Below are positions 54,640-64,000 of a stretch of DNA of 64,000 bases, piece after piece. How positions within the stretch are numbered: the first letter of the stretch is position 1; each line of letters opens with the position of its first letter. The stretch is from Dichetophora obliterata (taxonomy: Eukaryota; Arthropoda; Insecta; Diptera; Sciomyzidae), in contig OY986436.1 in NCBI GenBank assembly GCA_963920525.1, positions 25,943,318 to 26,007,317 on the forward strand, in the 5' to 3' direction. A model generated the notes under the pieces. It had not been told where the DNA came from. It did not search any database and worked only from the letters and a program-made list of their open reading frames with translations. A program made the translations under genes and the position numbers.

Positions 54640-55400
54640 TGTGCTTAGTGGAAAATCCTAATTGCCAATAGAAGGTATGTTTAGTACGTAGGTGCATTCT
54701 GTCTGTCCCGGCTGAACCGGGCAGGATCTGGAGTGTAAATCGTGCATGCGTATAGGTCGGGTATACGTATCTTTGGAAGATTCATACCTCCGGGCGAATC
54801 CAAAAAAGAAAAAATTCTTCAAGACAATGAATTTCCAGTAAAAACAACGAATAATTTAATTATAAAGTATATAAAGGAAAAAACACATCAAAGAGATAAA
54901 AAGCTTAGAAAAAAACATATAAAGCTCTCACATATATCCCTGGTCTTTCAGAGAGATTCACAAAATTGGACATTTACGATAAGGACAAGTATCAAATCGC
55001 GATTAGAACTGACAACACTTTAAAACAACATTACAGTAACATGAAATTAAAAGTGGATAAATTTGACAAGGAAAATGTTATTTATAAAATAACATGCAAT
55101 AGATACGGGTCCAACATGGATGGGGGTAACAAGAAACAGACTACGGACAAGAATAGCTTCGCACAAATCAGACCAGAGATTACTCAACTGACCAATAGAG
55201 CAGAAAACAGCATTAGCGGCCCACTGCATTAAACATAAGCACACACCGGACCTGGAAAACACGAGAGTTCTTCAACAGGAAAATAATTACGCCACAAAAA
55301 AGGTTCAATTTTAAAATGGATACGGACAAATGCGCTCACATTTACAGACGATATGTAGAAAAACACAACACAGTCAGAAACTAAGAGCCGGATGCGAAAG
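54640..55400 (+). pseudogene. Penelope-like C-terminal region with decayed GIY-YIG endonuclease
   Basis: 54742-55023 encodes a linker (IFGRFIPPGESKKEKILQDN, HQRDKKLRKKHIKLSHIS). A frameshift leads to 54966-55232 with KFDKENVIYKITCNRYGSN, the position where a GIY-YIG module normally begins with (V/I)YKI-C. The expected YIG strand is not conserved (SNMDGG). After a stop come KHKHTPDLENTRVLQQENNY and a tail. Endonuclease activity is presumably lost. This follows the RT in frame order on the other side of the mariner. Confidence 0.65.
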
Positions 55401-55709
55401 AAGTGTTTATTGCATTAATCGTTTTTCAATGTTTTATGTTTTCTATGTGCTTCTTTGTGTAATTTCTATGTGTTATCGCGTTTAAAAATTGTTTAATGTA
55501 ACGTTTCAAAAAAATATTTATGTAAGATAAACTTTAATGTGAAAACTTGTGTGTTTTCTAATGTATACATGTTTACTCCAACAGTTTTCCCAGAGGATGA
55601 CTTCCGATGGAAGTCAAAATATTGGAAAAAAATAAATTAATAAAAAAAACATTTAAAGTTTTTAATTATTTATTTATAAATAAGACCTTGAGCCCGAGAA
55701 CTTGAATAA

Positions 55710-57016
55710 GCAAGAAAAAGATATGATCATAATGCAACTGAAACTTTTCATTCCTGTTCTTAATGCACACAATATTTATTAAGATAATTTCTGTTATTGT
55801 AATCTCATTAAGTTAATTTTTGAAATTAATATTAAGACAAACATATTGTGCAAATAAAATTAATTTGAACGTTGTTAAATTTCATGAACCCGATATATGC
55901 CCACTTTATGGTTTTTCACTTTTTAGATCTCTCTATTGCAAACTAAGAAGTCAAAATTAAAAAATTTATGGATAAATAATTATGATAGTTGAATTTATAA
56001 ATGTTCCAAATTTCGTTCTTCTAACTTTTAAACTTTCCAAGCAATGACTTATTTCATGTTTAACTAATTTGCTTGCTTTAAAAATTGTGGGCAACAACAA
56101 AGCATACACACGTTTAAAAAAATGCTTAGTAAGCCAACAAGCTAACACAAATACCTACTATTTTCTCTATTAAACATTGAAAAGCCAAAGTTTAGCAAAA
56201 TTAAATATATATTAAAACTACTTATAAAGTTGTTGGAATAAGTTTTAAGTGAATCCCTTACGGCAATGCACATTTTCGATGCGGAATTAAAGAAGATAAT
56301 TCTTTACTTTCTTTTTTAATGAAATGTATTAATGGTACAAACAATATTGTATGTATATCTTAAAAATATTTTTTTGTCAGCAATTAAGTTAAAATAGTTA
56401 TGTTTTAGGGGCAAACAGTTGTTCAGCAGGGTTTTCCCAATATGTTTGTTGCATCATTTTTTTTATTACTTTTTATCTATATCTTTGTTATAAACAAAGA
56501 TGTGATGTAATAATTTATTTAAGAAATATTTGTTATTCTGCCGTTATTGAACTAGAATCCTCTTTTTAATATATGCCAATAAGCTCGGATATATGTAAAT
56601 TAAATAGTAAATATAGGATATCGAAAAGTTTAGGAAATACGTCTTCAGATCAATTATAACTACAAATAAAATAAATAAATATACATCATATGTAAGTTTT
56701 TCTGTAAAATAATCAATAAAAATTTAATTTCCTAATATCTGGATTTGTGTAGATAAACAATTTAACTTTAATTGATAAAAAAACTAAATTAACTGTGAAA
56801 AAAATGAGCTTAAAAAACCGGTGTAAAGTTTGTCCAAAATCTTCATCCCAAATTTTTTAACTCAGCCCAACTTTTGAATTCGCCGTAAAACTTGACCTAA
56901 ACATTTTAATTCGCCGCAACGCATTTAAAGAGGCAAAAACTAGCTAAATAATTTTTTTTAAATAAAATAATTAAGCAAATACGTAAAATAATGCAAAAAT
57001 ACAACCTTTATAGTAA
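55710..57016. other. A+T-rich intergenic DNA
   Basis: No gene was found. The end of this stretch (56818-56880) contains CCGGTGTAAAGTTTG with GCCCAAC, repeated in related form at 57813 (CCGGTGTGAAGTTAGCCC), so it may belong to the adjoining foldback. Confidence 0.45.
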
Positions 57017-57620
57017 AATTTGGGCTGAAGTGCAAAAAATCGTGACTTTTGTATGAAAGTAAGAATTCCACACCCCAAAACTTGCCCCAAAACAAAAAGT
57101 TTCATCTTGAATTTTTGGTATGGGATAGCAGATAGCAAACTGATTATATTAGTCCCTAATCCCAAAATTGCTATCTATCGTCCTTCATACCGTAAAATGA
57201 TATTGATGTAAAATAATCTGTTCAGAAAAGAAAAAAAAAAATATTAAATAAAAAGGTTCCACTCTACATTTTTGTTCAATAATTTATGTTTATGTGTTTA
57301 ATTAAACGGCACTATCCTCGAGTCCCGCTCTATCGTCCTTGGTACCTGAATTTGGGCTGAAGTGCAACTGAGTATTTTACTTCAAGACCATTTTACGGTA
57401 TAAAGGACTATAGATAGCAATTTTGGGACTAAAGACTAATATAATCAGTTTGCTATCGGCTATCACATATCAAAAATTCAAGATAGAAGTTTTTATTTTT
57501 GGGCAAGTTTAGGGGTGCGAAATTCTTACTTTCATCAAAAATCACAATTTTTTGCACTTCAGCCCAAATTAAGGTACAAAGGCCGAAAGAGCGGGACTTG
57601 AGCATAGTGCCGTTATATTA
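57017..57620. mobile_element. Compound foldback repeat with two nested inverted pairs
   Basis: An arm of about 195 bp at 57017-57215 (AATTTGGGCTGAAGTGCAAA...TACCGTAAAATG) is inverted at 57377-57571. A second pair of about 54 bp (ACGGCACTAT, AGTCCCGCTCT, CCTTGGTACCTGAATTT) at 57299-57352 is inverted at 57567-57620. Both pairs share the GGGCTGAAGTGCAA block, so a single unit has been copied in alternating orientation. It is non-coding; no target duplication was identified. Confidence 0.65.
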
Positions 57621-58689
57621 AGCTATTATATTATTATTGTGCCGGTATATTATTATGGAGCCTTTTTTCCTTCTATAGGTTTTTCGTTTTAAAAATATAT
57701 ATATTTCTAAACTGATTTTTTTTCCTTCAAGACCATTTTACGGTATTTCAATATAGAATTCGGCAAAAACTTGGGCTGAAGATTTTGGGCTATCTTCACA
57801 GAAGTGAAAAACCGGTGTGAAGTTAGCCCAAAATCTACATCTTCAAGTTAGCCCGTTCTTCAAGATAGAACGTAAAAACTTCTGTTAAACAGTAACAGAG
57901 TTTGATACCATATTGTTTGTTTTTTTATATCTGAAACAATTACATTGCCTGTTTGTCAATATTCAAACTTTTCCAATTTCTTGTGTAATTACGTTAATTC
58001 TTTTCTTTATTTTAACCTTTAACTTTAACCTTTCTTGATTGCTAGTGACAATTTGGAAAATATGTAAACTTTAACAGCTGATCGCAGAAAAAGTGTTATT
58101 CACCTAGACGAATTTTTTATTTATTTTGTCAATGGGAAATATTTTCATAGATCATGCATATTTTTAAGTCAAAATGTATTCGATAGTTTTTGACGCTGAC
58201 TTGGCTTCTTTAACCATAGTGCAACGACAACTAATATGGAAATAATAAAATAAATGTTAGTGTAAACTTAACATACAAAACATTTATTGCATACTTTTTG
58301 GACGATTCTTAGAGTTTTAAATATAAATGGGTAATTTTGCATTGTGCTGATTCTTCATGAATCAGATCTAATATTTGTTGCATATCCTTAGGCTTGCTTA
58401 TAACTTACTCATAAAGAATTGCTTTCGTTCTTAAGGGGGCTTTTACTTTTAGGTTTTAAGTTAAAAAAATTTTAATGGAATATTTAAGGTGGATAGGGAT
58501 ATGTTTTATGAAATTACATAAAAAATTGTTTAACTCTGCATTTTTAGCGCTAGGTTATTTTATAATTAATTAAATCTACTGTGCAAAGCACCTACAGATT
58601 AGGAAAAAACTTATTCTAAAACAGAGTATGCATTAAAAAATTTGATTATAATAGCGAATTTAACGCAATAAAAATATTCATAAAAATGA
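57621..58689. other. A+T-rich intergenic DNA
   Basis: It begins with fragments of the preceding foldback (57730-57860). The rest shows no recognised feature. Confidence 0.4.
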
Positions 58690-59760
58690 CTAAGTAAAAA
58701 GAAATATAACTTAGAGCTCTTATAAAGGATGGTTTAGATAAATCAGAGTTCATTCTGTCATTATTGCACAGACTAACGCATCTATAGATAAGATCACAAT
58801 GACCATAGTTCGTTCTATGAAATTGAATATAGAATGAGCTATTTTCCCTAAGCGGTCTAGCGGGAGCGTGGAATGGGATTAAAAATAGTAGTTTGGGTAA
58901 ATCAATTCTGCCATCTTAAGTATCTTTAATAAAGAGAATGCTAGGTCGATTAAATCTCACAGTTAGTTTTTGCAAATTTAGCATTTGGCATCTAATCTCG
59001 TAAGGAGGCATGTTTTCGTGTAAAAACGTGCATCGTAGCGCGAACTTAGTACAGTTTTTTTGTACTAAGTCGATTCGACTCTCCCGATCCGATCAACGCC
59101 ATTCTGATAAATTGGGTACCAGATTATTGCAGTGTATTCAAGAGCTGATCTAACCAGGGAAATTAAGGTTGTCCTATGGGTAAAAGCATTGTACAGTTCT
59201 TTGGAAATTCGTTTGACAAAACCGAGCTGCGAATTAGCTTTGGACGTCACGTAATCTCTGTATGGACTAAAAGTCAGTTTTTTGTTGAAATAAGCTCCGA
59301 GATCTTTTTTTAGTGACACTCTTGTGAATTCTTCGGTATGGCATAGATAGTAAGAAATAATGGCTGCAAAATTTCGAGAAAAGGTCATAATCTTGCATTT
59401 AGAGAAATTAAGTTTCATGCCATTGATAGAGCACCATGATAGAGCACCATAAGGCGTTTATGTCGTCCTGAAATCTTACGCAGTCGGACAATCTTTGTAT
59501 AGCAGCGTACATTTTCAGGTCACCAGCATAGAGTAGGACATTGCAATAATAAAAAACTTAAACAACATCATTTATGAAGATGTTAAATAACAAAGGACCG
59601 AGATGACTACCTTGTGGGACCCTTTGATACGGGAGTAGCACCTGTCCACCTTAGCAATAAATTTTCTTTCCATTAAATACGATGAAACTCGTTTCAGAAA
59701 ATTGGAATGAAAGCCTTAGAATCATTTTATCAGAATACTTGTTCGTAGAAGGTAAAAAAT
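58690..59760 (-). pseudogene. Non-LTR RT fragment with mutated catalytic motif
   Basis: The minus-strand translation runs KRVSSYLMERKFIAKVD, VPQGSHLGPLLFNIFINDVV and then LLYAGDLKMY (about 59530), where the family has YADD: the first catalytic Asp is Gly. It continues through MKLNFSKCKIMTFSRN (59418), LVRSALEYTAIIWYPI and a C-terminal tail near 58730. Stops interrupt the linker between 59418 and 59500. N-terminal palm and endonuclease are missing. It is distantly related to the 6.35-7.8-kb copy. Confidence 0.8.
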
Positions 59761-60175
59761 TTGTATATAATTTTGAAGCTTATTGCAAGAACATGATAAG
59801 CCATATAATTTGAAAAATCGATTTCTTTTATCAGAATATATTCAATCATTTGAGGGAATTGTGTTTTTATCTTAAAACGTACAATTTAAGTAAGAACACC
59901 CAACAGTTTTTTAAAATATTTAACTGTTTGGAACGTTTACTTAAATTAATACTATCCTTAGCTGTACCAACTTGTTGTGAATTTTTTTGTTGATGGCTGT
60001 CTGTGAAGAACAGATTTGACTTAAATAAGTAATTAAAACTACCGAATTTCGTTGATGAAAAATCGTCTCAAAAAGTTACAGTCTATTGAAGTCAGAATTG
60101 AAGAAGAAGTCACATTATAACCGAGATCTTAGCAAGTATATGAAAAAGATATATTAATTGGTGGCCTTACTCTTA

Positions 60176-60540
60176 GGGTAAGTGTTTCAGTTCAAGTTTA
60201 AACTCTAGTCAAATTAATCCGAGCTTGACTCACCCAAATTGGACATTTAAACTCAGTTTAAGCAAAAAGGAACCACATTTTATTATAATTTAAGTCAATT
60301 AAATTTCAACGAATGCAAAAATATCTAGTTAAACCGAGTTTAAACGTCCAATTTTGGTGAGCTAAGCTCGGTTTAATTTGAATAGATTTTAAACTCTATC
60401 AATTCATTGAAGTTAAATGGACTTAAATTATTATAAAATGTGTTTCTTTTTTGCCTAAACTGAGTTTAAAAATCCAGTTTTTGTGAGTTAACCTCTGTTT
60501 AATTTGACTAGACTTTAAGCTCGTACTGAAAAACTGGCCC
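60176..60540. mobile_element. MITE with ~65-bp imperfect inverted repeats
   Basis: The left end GGGTAAGTGTTTCAGTTC...CTAGTCAAATTAA and the right end, reverse-complemented, GGGCCAGTTTTTCAGTAC...CTAGTCAAATTAA pair over about 65 bp. TCTTA/TAAGA outside may be part of the repeat. Internal copies of GAGTTTAAA-GTCCA-TTTT-GTGAG-TAA-CTC-GTTTAATTTGA form further inverted pairs, so the element is built from four related arms. Non-coding. Confidence 0.65.
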
Positions 60541-60599
60541 TAAGAATGAAAAAGAAACTATAGTTTTAAATGCTGTGCAGAGTACCGATATAATGGCAA

Positions 60600-61915
60600 A
60601 GAGAATTCCCTGTGAATTTGGAAACGAATATTTTTTATTTTCCACGCATAGTATGTTAAAAAAATCCACTTAAAATGAGATACAAATTATTTAGATATCT
60701 TGAAAAATTTATATCTTCTCAGTACAACGTATTTCCTTGAAGCAAGGCCATCGCCTCAAAATAAGGAAAAACTTTTGAAATTTCAAGTTTTGAATTTGCA
60801 AGCAAATATCTCAACCAAATTTTAATCGATTTTTAACAAATTTTCTTTGTCTAAAAGATCAATTAAATGACTTAGAAATAAGAAAAGAATAACCCTGATA
60901 TCATCAATTCAATGTTTTATATTGTTTTAAAAAAACCTCTAAAATATTTAGGTTTTGCTCAAAAAATAAGACAAACGTTTTATTTTTTTGTAATTTTTTT
61001 TTCTTATAAAATTTTCTTTTTCCACATTCTTTCATATGACATATCATTTATAAGCAAGAATTGCTTCATTTTGACACATAAGGCAAAAAACTGTTTCTAT
61101 CATCGAAAATCATGTGCTAGCCCCTATGATTTTTTGATGAAAATAAAGTTTTTTCATAAGTTGTTTTTACCTTTTTTACAAATTTCTACAGCTCAAAAAA
61201 TAATTTCTGTGAAAAAAATTTTCAAATATTACAAACCACTCCAAAGTTATATACACAAATCTTTGTTTTAAGCCATTTCGTTATATATAGAAATAGACGT
61301 AGGAAAAACCGTTCTTCCGTGTTTCTGAACCGGTTTTGATAATTTTTTTAAAGAAATTAAAGTAGGGAGAAGAAGTTCACTGAATATTATTGTGACTTTT
61401 AACCTGAAGTATTAGCGTTTAAGGAATATTTCTTAAGTAAGATTTAAACTATAAAAAACTAGAATAACAGGGTGTAAGTGAAAATTTTCGACATTAATAC
61501 AATGTACAAAAAACAGTTTTTGCTATCTCTTACGAATACCCTACAACAAGCATTTTTGCATGTAGCATGTGTGAATATATGTTGTAATGGTGAAAATTCT
61601 TATAAATAGTAAATTCTGAAAAATTCCCTTTATTTTGACATCAAAGTTATAACGATATCTTGAAAACTATAGCTTTCCTCAGTACAACGTGTTTTTATAT
61701 GAAAAGCCCTGGTTGTAAAAAATAACGGTGTACGAAAGTTTTTATGGGTAATGTTTTTATTGCGAAAATCAGTAATCAAAATTATTGCGATCATTTGAAA
61801 CTTAATATTTTCTTAGTACAACACATTATCTTAAAGCAAGGTTATGCCTCTGAACTAGAAAAAACGAATGAAATTTCAGAAGGTTGGTCGAAAAGTAGTA
61901 TCGCCACTTTGAATT
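60600..61915 (-). repeat. Dispersed 1.3-1.5-kb repeat, inverted copy
   Basis: The reverse complement follows the 49376-50900 copy: GTTGGTCGAAAAG end at about 61885, the TGTAGGGTATTCGTAAGAGAT block at about 61530, the TCATAGGGGCTAGCACATG block at about 61120, and the AGGCGATGGCCTTGCTTCA block at about 60740. Segment order differs slightly. The 119-codon frame at 60912-61271 lies in this non-coding repeat and is disregarded. Confidence 0.78.
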
Positions 61916-62780
61916 AAATGACAGATGCTAGAAGTTTTTACCAAAAGTTTCTGACAAAAAGGGCCGAAACTGGCCGTAACCGAAACCGAATATTCAGTCG
62001 AACACTAGATTTTAGTTACAAAATACGAGGGTTTTTAAATGTAGTAGAGGAAATGTTTTAGTTTTACGGTCCCGAATTTGTTGTGGGATTTTACGATTTA
62101 AAAAATAGTGATTTGGTTGATTGCTGGTTATCTGCGAATAAAGGAGACAAATATAATAAAAATATGAGGAATGTCCGTCCGGTTGTCCCATACAAGAAAA
62201 GACTCCAGAACTCACGCCAACAAGGATCTTCTTTCTTGTATGTTGATTTATTCGGATCCGTTGCTTTCATCAAAAGGGATTTTAACAGAAAATAAATTAA
62301 ATTTACCTTTAGAAGAAAATAGAAAATACATTCTGTGTGAAAATTTAGAAAATTTTTATTCCAGGATTTTATTAAATGAAAACTGAATAATTTCTTGAAA
62401 AATTCATTTATTGATATTTATATTTTTTATTGTTATTGTGTATTATTCTTGAAATTCGCTTAATAAATAGTGTTTTTTTTTTTCCTAATTCATTTTCTTT
62501 TTCATATTCTATATACATTCTGAAATTTACAGTTTCCAAACCAATTTTTAGCTAAACTAGATGTCCAATCAAAAAACTTTCTTCTTTTTGAGTTTAAGAG
62601 ACCATAATTCATCTAAATATGAGATAGAATCAAAATCGGTCCATTATTCTAATTTTGCCCACTCGCTATATGGGATTGCATCAATATGTGACGTAGCTAT
62701 TGCTGCAAGTTTCCTGACATTTTGTCAGAGCTGATTGGATCAGGGCTCTCCGATCTCAATATTTGGGCCAAAAGCTGTGG
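61916..62780. other. Unresolved stretch, possibly RT leader
   Basis: Overlapping short frames at 62012-62386 show no known domain. The less A+T-rich part from 62690 may already belong to the RT fragment that follows. Confidence 0.35.
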
Positions 62781-63930
62781 GCCAAGGGTAAGTCCCCAAA
62801 AAACTGAACTGGTTTTTTTACGAGAAAATACAAAGTTCCGGTTATAATTCCTCCACGCCTTAATGGCACACAGCTATACTTAGTGGAAGAGGCAAAATAC
62901 TTGGGAGTAGTTTTGGATAGAAAGTTAAGCTGGAAACCGAACATCTTGATCAAATTAGCAAAGCCAATGTTGCTTTATATGCCTGTAAAAAAGCCATGGG
63001 TAAAAAATGGGGTATAGTGAGGCCAATCTTGCTGTACGGTGTGTGTGTGTGGAGGATAGCACTTAATACACAGTCAAATTGCAAATTGCTAGGGAAAGTA
63101 CAAAGAACTGCGGCCGTATGTATTACCGGAGCACCTGGATCCACTTCATCTGAGTCGCTAAATGCAGTTCTTTACTTAATACCCTTTGATATTATTTGGG
63201 AAAAGGATGGCATAGGAAACAGCCATTTGCCTTAAAGGAACCTAGCAATGGGCTGAGTGACGTACAGGTCACTCTTCTATCGATCTTGCAGGAGCATCTC
63301 CTAGCAACATCGATTACACTATTGCCACTTCCTCATTTGAGAAAGGCTTTCACACAGTAATCCCAATCAGAGTAGAATGGAACGAGTTACTGCCGCTAAG
63401 CCAAGTTGGTGCACATATTTTTACTGACGGCTCAAAACTTGACATCAAAGTCAGGGTAGGCGTCTTTTCTATGGATCTGGACATCAGAACCACATTTAGA
63501 CTGCCAGATCATTGCAGTGTCTTCCTGGCTAAAATAATGGCTATTTATAAGCTGTGGTGTATCCTCAGCTGGATGGCTGAGGTAAAGTTTGATATTAACT
63601 ATAGATATCTACATTTTTACGGACAGCCAAGCAGCGATCAAATCCCTTGGAGGTGTGTTCCTAACATCACCAACAGCAATTAAGTCTCGCGCGTCTCTTA
63701 ATGAGATTTCCGATAAATTCAACATTCATCTCGTCTTGGTACCAGGGCATAGGGACATTCCTGGAAATTTGCAGAGCGGATGAGTTCGCTAGAGAAGGTA
63801 CAACGGTAACTCTGCTGCCTGACATGGAAGCTTTAGGCATGCCACTTGCGTCGTGCAAGCTGGCTCCAAGACAACATGCCACAAAAATAGCTAATTTCAG
63901 GTGAAAGCATCCCAGCTAGCACAGATTTAG
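62781..63930 (+). pseudogene. Non-LTR RT C-terminal region plus RNase H (LOA/I group), broken
   Basis: The plus strand begins with VIIPPRLNGTQLYLVEEAKY and LGVVLDRKLSWKPN (62838-62945). A frameshift leads to WGIVRPILLYGVCVWRIAL and VQRTAAVCITGAPGS (to 63235). Further frames show the RNase H motifs HIFTDGSKLD (about 63420), FTDSQAAIKSLGG (63612) and LVLVPGHRDIPGN (63730). The RT palm is absent. It is clearly different from the LOA copy at 46.7 kb although the domain order is the same. At least four frame breaks are visible. The element's 3' end lies near or past 63930. Confidence 0.8.
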
Positions 63931-64000
63931 ATTTGTAACAAAAATATGTTATAATTCGGTGGTATTCCAGTTTTTTAAACAAATTTTGTCACAAATGGGT
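63931..64000. other. Window edge, A+T-rich
   Basis: Seventy bases after the RNase H fragment, with no recognised feature. Confidence 0.4.

Larger units (their letters stand above)
53302..55709 (+). mobile_element. Penelope-like retroelement fragment with terminal inverted 17-mers
   Basis: TTATTCAAGTTCTCGGG (53302-53318) and its inverse CCCGAGAACTTGAATAA (55693-55709) bound a region encoding the RT palm/thumb end and a GIY-YIG-like C terminus. Penelope-like elements often carry such inverted or partial terminal repeats. A mariner (53689-54624) interrupts it. Removing the mariner and one TA joins the two coding parts. Confidence 0.72.

Noticed and set aside
60912..61271. 119-codon plus-strand frame
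   Set aside because: It lies in the dispersed non-coding repeat; the copy at 49.9-50.1 kb does not keep the frame and the translation is Phe/Lys-rich low complexity.
62012..62386. Cluster of 60-71-codon frames on both strands
   Set aside because: Mutually overlapping, with no recognisable domain; a host exon could not be supported by splice sites or homology.

Overview
This looks like an A+T-rich stretch of a higher dipteran insect genome, most plausibly a tephritid fruit fly or near relative. The evidence is the spliced takeout/JHBP-type gene with short GT-AG introns, the Tc1, Tc3 and mariner lineages, and a DD41D mariner of the 'rosa' type first known from Ceratitis. The species assignment is inference. 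Almost everything is transposon-derived. Only one host gene is convincing: the takeout-like gene at 42381-43287, whose signal-peptide exon was not found.

Layout. 1-6.3 kb holds a Helitron 3' end, a broken hobo-like hAT transposase, a 761-bp P-like MITE with a Harbinger-like MITE nested in it, a 1.18-kb hAT MITE, a CGATA (DREF/BEAF-type) cluster and some local duplications. 6.35-7.8 kb is a broken non-LTR retrotransposon. 8.9-11.4 kb is a non-autonomous Helitron with a piggyBac-like MITE inside. 13.02-13.48 kb is a foldback element. 13.87-21.23 kb is one Tc1-like element with IR/DR ends, opened by a CR1-like retrotransposon and by a second DNA transposon that itself contains a DD41D mariner. 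22.2-24.2 kb is a Jockey-clade fragment. 25.43-28.87 kb is a DNA transposon with about 425-bp inverted repeats and an intron-containing protein of an arthropod-wide family I cannot name. 30.8-32.0 kb is another RT fragment, followed by an unassigned higher-GC block flanked by 15-bp direct repeats.

34.36-40.11 kb is a Tc3-like element with IR/DR ends, split by seven near-identical 573-576-bp tandem units. 42.4-43.3 kb is the takeout-like gene, followed by a Helitron-type array with a period of about 140 bp. 44.8-51 kb mixes RT fragments, a LOA-clade element with RNase H and a perfect 13-bp target duplication, a MITE, and copies of a 1.3-1.5-kb dispersed repeat whose inverted copy is at 60.6-61.9 kb. 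53.3-55.7 kb is a Penelope-like element carrying a mariner. 57-64 kb holds foldbacks, an RT fragment with a mutated catalytic site, a MITE and a second RNase H-bearing RT fragment.

No long open reading frame of a retrotransposon or transposase here is intact, so the mobile elements are largely dead copies. Their target duplications and nesting still give a readable insertion order. The best candidates for undescribed biology are the long-TIR element at 25.4-28.9 kb, the TAGG-ended 8-bp-TSD element at 14.46-16.98 kb, and the 573-bp array inside the Tc3-like element, whose unit carries pieces of the transposon's own end motif.
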